A stretch of 64,000 nucleotides of DNA from Argopecten irradians. Taxonomy: Eukaryota > Mollusca > Bivalvia > Pectinida > Pectinidae. The position numbers and the translations under genes are program-made. Below, piece by piece: positions 1 to 11,000 of the stretch (the stretch's first letter is position 1; each line of letters begins with the position of its first letter). Where the stretch lies: positions 23,154,864-23,218,863 of the forward strand of contig NC_091140.1 in NCBI RefSeq assembly GCF_041381155.1, written 5' to 3'. The notes under the pieces were generated by a model that saw only the letters and a program-made list of their open reading frames with translations, was not told where the DNA came from and made no database searches.

Positions 1-68
1 TTATCTACGTGGCTCCATAAAATTTGAACTATGAAAGCGGGATTCAAAATTTGGAAAGATTAACTTAG

Positions 69-175
69 TGTGACAGGGCAAAAGTAGTGTGCGCCAGCCA
101 GGCTCGAACCCAGACTTAAGGTGACAGAGGCTGTATACAAACCACACACCCTGCTCCTTTTACAATGTCATGAAC
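69..175 (-). repeat. tRNA-derived SINE fragment
   Basis: Read on the minus strand, positions 101-110 give GGTTCGAGCC, a pol III B-box-like sequence. The flank at 69-90 (GTGACAGGG then AGTAGTGT) matches, in reverse complement, the flank of the SINE at 34232-34325, so the two are copies of one family. The A box is poorly preserved. This is a repeat and not a working tRNA gene, because no cloverleaf can be drawn. Confidence 0.5.
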
Positions 176-712
176 AAAAAAATAAATTCTGTGTGCAAAC
201 TGTGTGAATCTATATAGCAGATTATCACAGAATTATAAGTTTGCATGCCTAATTTTTTCATAAAGTGATGAAAGTAAGAAAAAGTGACATCAACGCTTAT
301 AATTAATTTTGTAATCTATTTGATAAAATGAAAGATGTTTAGATATACCATTCTAGGGATTTTTTCAGGGATTTTTTTTTTAATCAAAACGCCAATGTCT
401 CTTTGACATCACAATAACGTCAGGGCTTCACGCCATTCTCAGATTATTTTTAGTGGAATGCAAAAAATGTATTGGCCAATCCGAAAGCCAGATTTAGTAT
501 AAAAACAAAGAAAAATTAACTAGTAAAAGGGCAGCAAATGAAAAAATAAATTTTAAGTAAATTAAAATAAGCAAAACAAAAGCCAGTGACTTTTAAAGCT
601 CCGGAAAAGGTGAGGTGATCTAATTTACCAACGACATTGACTGCTATATATTACACAGTAGCAGCTATACTGTCCAGCAACTTATTAGTCTCATTTGTTT
701 TATATATTTCAG
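176..712. other. AT-rich stretch upstream of POLR1D exon; possible short upstream exon
   Basis: No clear coding sequence. A possible short exon ends at 609 (CCGGAAAAG followed by GTGAGG) and could read VTFKAPEK into the POLR1D exon at 713 in phase 0. It has no start codon before an in-frame stop at 568-570, so it would need an acceptor near 585 and a further upstream exon. I treat it as unproven. Confidence 0.25.
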
Positions 713-2484
713 GTTGAAACTGATAACGAAGATGAAACCTGTAAAACATTTGTGTTACATGGGGAAGATCACACTCTGGGGAACTCTCTCCGCTACATCA
801 TAATGAAAAAGTAAGTGAACAAAACTTACAACTAATATTGACTCTATCATATCTGTGATGCTGACTAAACATCAGGCTTAATATACTAATGCGCATACAG
901 TTATGTATGTAGTCATCCTATTTGAATTATGTGATTCTGATGTTTTCCTATTGTAAAATGATGAAAGATAGTATTTACATGTCACTGTAAGTTCCCTCCT
1001 AATTTTAATCTTTTGTTGCTGTTTATGTTATGAGACTAAACATGTGATACCTGATAACGTTTTGAGATACTAGTACAGCACACACATTTAAAATAGGGTA
1101 TCACTTGGTACATTTCCTATTTTTCCAATTTGACTATGGAAAAAAATAAAATTTGTATACATATTGTGATGTTATCCATGTACATCCTGTCCTGTTACGC
1201 TCTAGTGTGATTTTATTTTGATCTTATATGGATGCAATAGTATTTATATGTCTTACAGATATAATATAAAAAGATATCATATTTCTGACATTATAGATTG
1301 TAATTTTCTATTTATACAGCCCTGATGTCCAGTTCTGTGGCTACAGTATACCTCATCCATCAGAAAACAAAATCAACTTCAGAATCCAGACACATGGTAA
1401 ATATCAGATCAAGTTTTTACAGTAATGTTGTTTTAGTTGTAAAGATATGGTATGTAAAAAATGGTAAAACAATTATCAACATTACAAGAAAGTGCTTGAA
1501 GGATATCATGTTAATGGAATAGTGACTATTTGATATATTATTATATTTTTTGATGATGCAAAAGTTGTAGAACATTGTTGAGGGTTTACCAGTAATTGAA
1601 GATCATTTACCACATTTTAATTTTTATATGGATGAAAATTAAATATAAATATATTCTCTGAAATAATTCATTACCTACAGGTGCCAATGCTACAGATATC
1701 CTGAAGAAAGGACTGACAGATCTCTACCATGCCTGTGACCATGTACTGAAAACATTTGAGGTACGGTGTTGATATCAACCATAGAATTGTGTGTGGCATC
1801 GTTAAAACAAATGATTACATGTTAAACACATGACAAGCTGTATTTATTAAAACCCATTCACTTATGCAAGCCATCTAGCTAAGCGTTTTTTAATACAAAC
1901 AAATTCAGGCTTCCAATACTTGAAATAACTGGAATTGACTTGATATCTAGATTATAATGAATGAAAGATGCAGTGACTTTGATAGTGAAACAAAGTAAAG
2001 GGAAATAATTCAGCTAAATTATACAGAATGTGACATATCAATAATTTACTTATTTAATAGTGAAGAAAAGGGAGATAATTTATATTTATGATACTAAACT
2101 CACTTTTACTAGTAATAGATTGCTATGATTTATATTGTGTCACTATGAAGTTTTTTTAATAACATTAATTATTTATCCAAATTTCTACTGGCCATTATGA
2201 CAAGATGTATGACTGTGTCCTAGTCTGGTGAATGCTACTTTATCACAGGCTAAAAGCGTAGAACAACAACAGCTGTTATTTGTTAGTATATTTGTCTACT
2301 GTATGTATAGCATGCATGTATTACAAAATTGAACTGTTAATTTATGTAGTAGAACATTAAACTGCAATTTACGTAAATAAGATGAACTTAAAATCATTTG
2401 AATCTTCTGCTTCAGACTGGCATCAATAACTACAAAAAGCGAAGATTTCCACCTGACTATGAAATGACCTCTGCTGACACCTGA
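713..2484 (+). CDS. POLR1D: RNA polymerase I/III subunit AC19 (RPAC2), 5' end missing
   Basis: Small shared subunit of RNA polymerases I and III; it pairs with AC40 in the alpha-like assembly platform, in the nucleus. Four coding exons: 713-810, 1320-1396, 1681-1760 and 2416-2484. Each intron begins GT and ends AG, and the phases join without a break. The joined peptide contains [20 protein letters not shown], then the [18 protein letters not shown] region, which are the conserved core of the bacterial-alpha-like RPB11/AC19 fold. It ends at TGA 2482-2484 after a basic KKRRFPP segment. The N-terminus, expected to be short and variable, lies upstream; the start codon is not identified. Family assignment is secure from the HTLGNSLR and HPSE.KI..RIQT motifs. 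RPB11 (Pol II) is the nearest alternative but fits less well. Confidence 0.93.
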
Positions 2485-2968
2485 CCATCTGGCACTGTAA
2501 TATTGTGTTCCAACATAGTGAGAATGAAATCATGATTGTGAAAACAGTATATTTATGGTGAAACTGTGATATACTTTGACAGTCTCATTGAAATAGGCCA
2601 AGGGTTACTATTTGCACCATGAAATTTCAGAAAAAGTGGAAACATTTTACTGCATTGATTTCAGTGCTGGAGTACAAACAGCTCATTCTTACCAATTGGA
2701 TTCAATGGATGAATTGTGAGCACACATTCAGTATTTTCAATATGAATGAATAGATAACTAGAGGATAACATCATATTCAAATTGAAAATGGTCTTAAAGC
2801 CTTCATAGGTTTAACGTCTTGTCATGATGTGCAAGAAAAAACTTATACAGAATGATTTTCATTCTCAGGATAAGGTTCAGAGATATATGTGTGTTTTCTA
2901 CAGTATGCAAGATTTTATTTTGTTGATTTTCAATAGTTTGATCAACATACCTCATTATTGTAAATAAA
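2485..2968 (+). other. POLR1D: POLR1D 3'UTR
   Basis: Non-coding sequence after the POLR1D stop. AATAAA at 2963-2968 is the first good polyadenylation signal and is followed by GT-rich sequence. The end is inferred. Confidence 0.6.
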
Positions 2969-5087
2969 ATAATAAGTAAAAAAGGTCTGTGAAGTATATT
3001 TGTTTTTTGTTGAATGACTAGACAATAATTTTAATGATATCAAAAGAGAGACTGTTTTCTTATAATTTTAAAACGAAAATCGTAAGTGCACACGAAATAA
3101 ATAAGGGGAATAACTCTTCTAAACATATTTTAGATAGTAAGGGAGATCACTCCTCTGACATTGTGAATTAAAAAAATAAACCATGGCTTCTGTTTAGAGA
3201 AAACTCTATTTAATAACTTTTTAATCTGACCTTGGCACAAGAAGCCTGAGAGTCAGAGGCATCTGTCTTCTGTCAAAATGTCCATGTTAAGTAACTTGGA
3301 TTAACTGATTAGTAAATCAGCTTATGGTAGGTTATGATTTTACTGTAGACACCTGACATAACTGCACAAAATCCTAACTCCTCTGCAATAACGATAGTTG
3401 TAGGTAATTGTTTCCTTTGCCCTTCCAAGTAAGTATGGAAGTAATAGAAATTCAAAATTTCCACTCTGGGAAACTTTTATTTCCAATAATTTTGCTTTTC
3501 CCATTAAAAATTTCATTCCATATTGTAGTAAATAGGTTACAATACAAAGAGTCACAACATGACATACTTCAGTCTCCCCAAACGCAACACCACATATACG
3601 GAAGGTCAGTATATAGCAAATGAAAACGGCCTTGGGAATACAGTAGGTTACAGGTAAATTACCATGGCTGTTAATTGGTCGTTAACGTTTTCAGGAGGAA
3701 AAGGTTCGGTGAGTTTCTTACTCAATAATTTCAGGGGTCTTTATCTTTTCTATTGGGAGAACACTACATTGCATCTTGAAATATAAATTATTTAGAGAGT
3801 TGTTCTTTGTTTGGAAAATATTTCGATACAATTGGGAAAATACAGCTAATATTCTCTAGGGGAAGGGGCATTTATTCGGCCCCAAATCTACCTAAAAAAG
3901 ACACTGGTACATCGATAAATATCATCGTTATGGTAAATTACGAACCATGTATAAAATCGGTGAGTTTGTTAACTGCAACTTGATATAAAGCCACAAATAC
4001 ATAGATGATTTGGATGTAGTTTATTCTCATGGTTATATAAACTTGAGATAACAGGGAACAAAATTAGAATTTGACTTTGAGTCAAGTGATGATGTCGACT
4101 TTTGAGCCCACCAAAGACATCATGAAAGAATAGAACAACATTTACCGACCCTACTAGCTGGTATCCACTTAGACTGGATTACCTGCCTTAGTATCAATTC
4201 TCTCCGCTAGGCTGCACTCATAGATATAATTTGTGTTATCGGAGCGATGCCAAACGGAGAGTAGAAAAACTACAGCAGGCAATCCAGTTTAGTATCACTG
4301 GATTGCACAGCGTTTATATGTTATCGATGAAAACACAAGTAGAATTATGAAGCACAATTGTCGTCACTTTCAATAGAAGAAAATCAAAAATGTCACCAAA
4401 CTTCAATAGAAGCTAGATGACTATCATGTATCCATAATCCTAACGGACACCAATATCTTTCAATATCACAGTCCAACAAACGGAATGGACAATTCACACA
4501 TAACACTGTGATACATTAAAACAAAGCAGGACATAAACTCACTGTGACACACATGGTACATTGATATAAAGAAATCACTTAAAATAACGTCCATTTGTTA
4601 ATGTTGCATAAAAGAAAAAAAGAAAGGAAAATAACCAGACATGTATTCAATTGATGTCTAAAATCTGTATCTTAGGAGGAAAGACAGAGAAAAGAAATTG
4701 ATCCTCAAGGAGACAAGAGCATGGCCTAAATTTACATGTAATCCGTACGTATACAAAACAACAAGCGTTTCATCTTGGCTTAGGTAATTTCCAATATGAT
4801 ATTCTCGAAAGTCACCTCATTCCTTAGCGTCTATATCGTTTGATACTGCTACTGCTACCCCATGTGAATACACAAATTTAACACATCACTGTTTCGACGA
4901 TTGGTCGAGCATACTGTGACAGCCTTCTGAGGATTTGCGTACATGATTACATGAATTCCATCTCCGAACGAGTTCAACAATTTTATTATAATCGCTCATA
5001 CCTCTGGTAGCAATCTATTGAATATCTTCCAAAACTTGAAGATTTTAGCTTTAGATGCATCATCACAAGACTAGAAGTTAGCTTCCG
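2969..5087. other. Intergenic between POLR1D and the convergent 828-residue gene
   Basis: No coding sequence that I can support; short open frames near 3340-3620 on both strands look random. It contains a dispersed repeat copy (3713-3906). TTTATT at 4982-4987, AATAAA on the minus strand, is a likely polyadenylation signal about 100 bases past the stop of the minus-strand gene. Confidence 0.5.
3713..3906 (+). repeat. Dispersed hAT-like non-autonomous repeat, copy A
   Basis: About 190 bases align with the reverse complement of 27156-27345. Shared blocks are TTCTTACTC, AATTTCAGGGG, AATTGGGAAAATACAGC, CTCTAGGGGAAGGGG and GGCCCCAAATCTAC. Copy A ends in CACTG, and the opposite-strand copy at 27156 begins CAGTG, as expected for an element end. 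Related sequence lies in 33825-34189 and near 36243. Confidence 0.6.
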
Positions 5088-8000
5088 TCACATCAGTTCC
5101 ATTTCGTACACCGCCTGATGCTGCACATTCTCAGTTGCTACAGGTTTTTTGTTCCGTCGGGGCGTTCGGATCCCCAGATACTTTCTTGTCGAGTCGTATC
5201 TGCTTGTCCTCTTGCTCCTGTCTGGTACAGATTTTTGCGGCTTTTTCTGCGTGGTATTCTCCTCTTCCTGTGCACCATCGTCTTCATTCTCATCTTCTCC
5301 GTCGTCATCATCTAACTCACAATCGGTAAGTTCGATGTCACCCTCGGTCCCATTTGGAAGCACATCTTCCAAAGTTTCCTCGGTATTGTCTATTAAACAC
5401 GTGCGGTCGGTCTTCCCCACAGGAATGATATTACTTGTTTTACCATCGAATTCGTCCTCTTCTGGTAACAAATACGGTTTTGGATTTACGTCTGCCTGCT
5501 CCGTTGGCGCGCTTTTTAACTGTTCAGGATAATGCCTTTCAGTAAAGAGTCGCTCTTGGTCCATACTTCTCAGGATTGTGGAATTAGCGCTTCGTAAATA
5601 TTCAATAAATTCCTCTTCACTGTCATCTCCTGATGATTCCGAAAATTTCGTTGTTTGCTTCGACTTTTTACGACGTCTTGAATGGACCTCCTGTGAATAG
5701 GTGTCGACTTCGGGTTGCTGAGACATATACGTGATATCCTCGCCTGCTCTGTATCGTTCATCCTCCTCATCCGACGAATCCAGGTTTCGATTAAAATGCC
5801 CTTTCCTACTTGCAGGTCTTTCAACATTCTCGTGCTGAAAGTCACCATTTGTCAAAGTTTGTTTACGTCTGTTTACACTCGACGTCCGCTTTTTTGTCTT
5901 CTTTTTTACTTTCTTTGTCCTGGGAGTTTTTGAAATTTCAACGATTTGCTCTTCATCTTCATCTCTATGCCTGGAGTAACCTTTCAGAAGCAATGTTTCC
6001 ATGTTGTTTTCGAACTCTTGACTATTTTTCGGATCGTTTGAATGATCTAAATTTGCAGCACGTATTCTTTGATTCAAGACATCTTTGTCTTGCTCCCAGT
6101 TCATCCTCTGTCTATTCGCTGTATTCTTGATAGCCTTAGAGTCAATAACCTGTGATTCGTCAACTTCCTCACGCTCGTTCATGTCTAGTATTTCATCTTC
6201 ATCGTCATACATCTTTACTGGAGCTTTGGCATTCAGCTTCACCTTAGAAACGGACGCATTTCTTGGAGCAGCCTCCCGATGCACGTGAACGTTGGTGCCG
6301 AGAAGTCCAACTTTGTCAGTAGCTTTACTTGGAGATACGTTTGCTTTAACGTCATCCGTCAAATTGTCTGCCACCTCATCGGACGTATCTATGGACCCAG
6401 CACACACACTGGTATCGATGCCTTCGTTTTTCATTTTACTTTTAGCGATGTGCGAGAGTAAGTTTTGTAGAGTTGTCGTTTCATGTTCATCAATGGTTTC
6501 TTCCATTGGTCTGTTGTCCTTTTTATCGTATTTCTTTATACATATATATTTATGACTTTCATGCTCGACTCCTCGTTTGGGGTCAAGTGATGCCGTGCCT
6601 GCTTCTGCTGGCTTTGTGCGGAACACTTCGGTACGTCTGTTAGCTACAAAATAAAAAAAATCTTTATTACATTGGATAAAACAATATCTTAGAAACTTAC
6701 TGAACACATAAGTATTTTTGACGCTTAAAAATACTTGTTAGTACTAGTCATATAGCTAAGTCCATATATTCGCAGTTTAGCTCTTTGAAGTTTTATTCAG
6801 CATATCTAGAAGAAATGCCACCGAAAGATGTCTTCTGACTGAAGAATACAGTAAAAAGGAATTGTTTGCGGCGTGGAAATTTTCGCTGATTTGTTTTTAT
6901 TAATTAAATTATATTTTAACGAAAATATCCACGCGCAAACTATCAACAAGTAAGTTATTTTTAAAAGTTACAAATTATACTCGTGTCTTTCATAACTTTT
7001 AAAAGATAACCCACTCGCTTGGAAAAAATTCCATATCCAACAACCACTCGTTGTGTAACCTCTATTTACACTAGAGTAACAGGATTTAAGGTATCTCTTG
7101 GAAACATTTAATCAGAACTCGCGATTAGTGTTACGTAAATAATATGAGATTAAAATGCGAAAGATATTCTCGATAATTTAAAGTTTTGTAACAGTCCAAT
7201 ATTTCTTTCCTGATTGTGTGTTGATTTACAACGGCTAACCTATATGGAAAGCCGAAAGATGGCTGGACATTTCGGACTACTCGTATAATATACCATACTA
7301 ACTATTTATCAGGTGTATGATATTTCATACACACTCATATAGTTACCTGCAAAAAGCTTCTCCCTTTGACTTGCAGTTCCTCCCATAGAACCGTGAAGCC
7401 GGAGTTCCTCCGTACTAAGGTCAAGGACATAATCCATATACTGGAAATGTCTATGTGCCTGGAACAGAGTCATCACGATGTAAAAATAACAAAACTAGTA
7501 GTTCATAATATAATAACGGTAGTCCTAGGCCAGGACGGTGGTCATCTCAAAGCGTATCACTTTGCAAATGAATTCCAGAGATTTGCCGGGAAATTTAACA
7601 AGATAATATATATATGAAGATAACTGCTTTTTAATGAATTTAGGTCAGATACTGTAGGTCAGTTGTATACATTTTTGTGTTATGTATAGAAAAGCCGAAG
7701 TAAGTTAAACTTGCACCATACGGTAAGTCCTTTTAGGAATCGCCAATAGTTCGTTTGCCATACTGGTATTTGTTTCTACGTTTGAGGCGAGAAAAGGAAA
7801 CGAAATCGGATTGGGAGATGCAATCATTTTACAATCATGTTCAATATTGGATTTCTCAAACGTTTTGTCCTTCTTCATTAATCATAATGGTGTAAGAAAA
7901 ATAATCAAGAATATTATAAGGAAATCGTATTGAGTCGAATAAGACAATATATGTTAAGATGGTACAACTAAACACCACTGTATTAAAAGGTAATTGTTCA

Positions 8001-11000
8001 GTAATGTAAACCTGCTTTCTTTCGCTGCTACTAAATTTCGCGATTTCCGCTGCAAGGCATCTTTTTGCGGAGATTATGTTTCGCGGATTTGCAATTGAAT
8101 AAAAATAAGTTTGAATTCATTTGTGCAAGAATTGTTGAAGATATCAATTCGTAGAGATAAGCCTTTGCGAATTTGCCTTGATCGCGAAATTCGCTGAAAT
8201 AAATCGCTCGTGAAAGGAAGCTGATTTACAGTATATCATCTGCTAGAAAAGCAATTAACACTCTGTTCCGTGGGCTCGATAACATTAATATGTACATGTA
8301 TTGTTATAATTGTGTAAACATATCAAGAACCCATGAGTATTTCTTTATCGAGTGTTTGTTTCGCTTTTGAATCAACGTTACTGTTAGACAACTTTCAATT
8401 ATTACGCTCGGATATGTACATATCGATAATAAGTAGTAATGGTTTCAATATCTCATAACCATGTACAATCAGTTCTCGAGATCATATTTATTGACTTCTT
8501 TATCTAATTCTCTGTACTAAACGATACTTGTTTAAACATTGAGAACACCATACCTGTAGAATACCCGTCTGTATGGCCCACACAGGTAAACACATAATAC
8601 AACAAATCACATTTTCAACTGACAAGAAATTGTCTCTCTCTTCTCCATCAGTGATGATGAGTTTGGCGCCCACCGCCTTGCAATTGGCGCCAGTGACGCG
8701 CGAGCACCAGTTCTGCACGCAACCGTTCAGATCCATCTGGGGATAGTTTGAACAGAAACATAAGCCATAAAGCGCATTTTAAAACTGTTTAAATAACAGA
8801 ATTTAAATTACTACTGTTTCGCAGTGATGTTGATTGCTAATAAAGGAAACATCGGTTTAAACATATTTTTTCAAATAATTGAACTTAAATCATAGGACTT
8901 CATCACAATTACATTGCGTGAAATAGGAGGTCAGATTTATGACTTATCCATCGCCCTGGCTTGGTCTATTTAATTAGCATTTGATATATAAACACGGACG
9001 AAAGAAAGAAATTAATGGAATTGGCAGATGGAAAACTTACATGGGTATATTGTAATTTCAGGAATCAACCTATACTTACCTCTATACAGCATTTCTTCCC
9101 ATTGTCCATAGCACTGACTGACCTGACGAAAGCGTGGTATAACTGGTCCCGTATACAGCCCTTCTTAGGGTCAAATACTATTAGACAGGGAGCTGTAAAG
9201 AGCAAGGGTTTGAAGAAAAACGTCTGTGCATTCATATGTTACCAGAATTCTCTAATATTCAGGATAGGCATTGATTGTTGCGTCATGTTTTTGTGAGCGT
9301 ACGAGATGGAAACGACGTAAGTTTAGCGCACAAAACTATGACTGAACAATCATATCTATCATCATTAAGATAAATATCAATTGAGATAAGTCTGTAATGT
9401 GTAAAGATTAAGAAAACCCAAGCAAGATATGTGCATATAGCTTGAATGATCTGTGTTCTGAAATCAGCATCCCCTTATAAATGAATTAAAATGATAATCA
9501 AAGCCTAATTATATTTACAAATGTATATACTTGAATTTTGAAATTTTGCTTATTATTTACCATAAAATTGCTATTAAAAGTAGAAATAAAAATGGTAAAA
9601 TGTAATTTATGTTATGCTTCTACTGATGATAATTAGGTTGGAGTTCTTAGAACAGTTAAAAAGAGATATTCAGTGGATCCTATCAAACACCATATTGGGA
9701 GTATGCCATTATGTCGAATTGGCCAGCAACTCACTCCATGTCAAACTATTTTTATTTTAAACAATCGTATTGTTCATGAATATGTTACATGTATAATGGT
9801 GTAATCGTTCAAACTGGTTTAAGATTTGCGGTTACTTTACGTGAGATCTCGAATTCATTCCAATAATTAGAACCATTGAGATACAGTACATAGGACTTAT
9901 GCATTGGAATGTTGGCACGGATTCTGGAATCAGTCTTTGCACATTTTACTTAAAGTTTAATCCATGTGACTGCATTATGACGTGTATATGCGGATTAAAA
10001 TGTGATTAGACAACTTAAGATCTCACCAAACCCGACTTTTACTCTAGTCAGCGTTTAAAATCTATCCAAGGTCAAATGTATTGCCCTAAGGTAATTTGCA
10101 TAAATTGTTATGGTACCACGAGGAAATTCACCAATGATCTTTAAACTCTTCACACCGAGCTTCTGACCATATGGCAGAGAATGTACCAATGTCCGATTAT
10201 TCTTATACCGGTATCTAACATTTAGACGTTCATACAAATACAACTTTAACCTCAGATACGTAGAAAAACACCATTTCTTTAACCGCCTCGAAAAGAAAAC
10301 GTTATCATGTTTAAAAAATGAAGACTGAAGACCTTGTTCTTATAGTCAAGAATACACATTTGTATTTTTGCTTCATATCCTCCTTCGGGAAGAACTTTGG
10401 TGTTTGAATTTTGATGTTGAAATTACAGCAGAATAAGTATTTTATTTATATATAGATTCACAATGTTTCTGTTCTCGATTTACATTTGTTAGCACCTTCA
10501 ATATGATAACATGTAAATGGAAACTTTAGTGTACTCACCTCTTTGGCTTTTACCAAATTTCCCTTCCTTTTTGACGAGCGTTACACCAAATACGGATACC
10601 CGTTCTGTTAACCATTGTCGTACCCTTTCTAACTCCATTACATTTTCAACGGTCAACACCCTATAATGACAAGCGCTCCATTTAAAGTAAAAAGGGCATT
10701 GTATACTGTGATTATTGTCAATGGCTGTAGTATTATGAAATTGAATGTAAAGTCATGTTTTATTTTATCATCTGAACAAAAAATTACAGATAAATTACAA
10801 TAATGCAATGTATTTCAAAACGCCAATCTGTATTACTTATCAATTAATAAATTACTCTTTACCTTTCTTAATGCCTTCCAACAAAAGTGAAACAACGAAA
10901 AATGCCATTGAGTGAAGTGTAACTATTCTGTCGATGCTTCACGAAACTAAAATGAACTGAAAGCTATCAGACATATTTAAAAGGCACCTTACAATGCGAA

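Noticed and set aside
5149-5532. 127-residue Ser-rich plus-strand frame
   Set aside because: Antisense shadow of the acidic last exon of the 828-residue gene.
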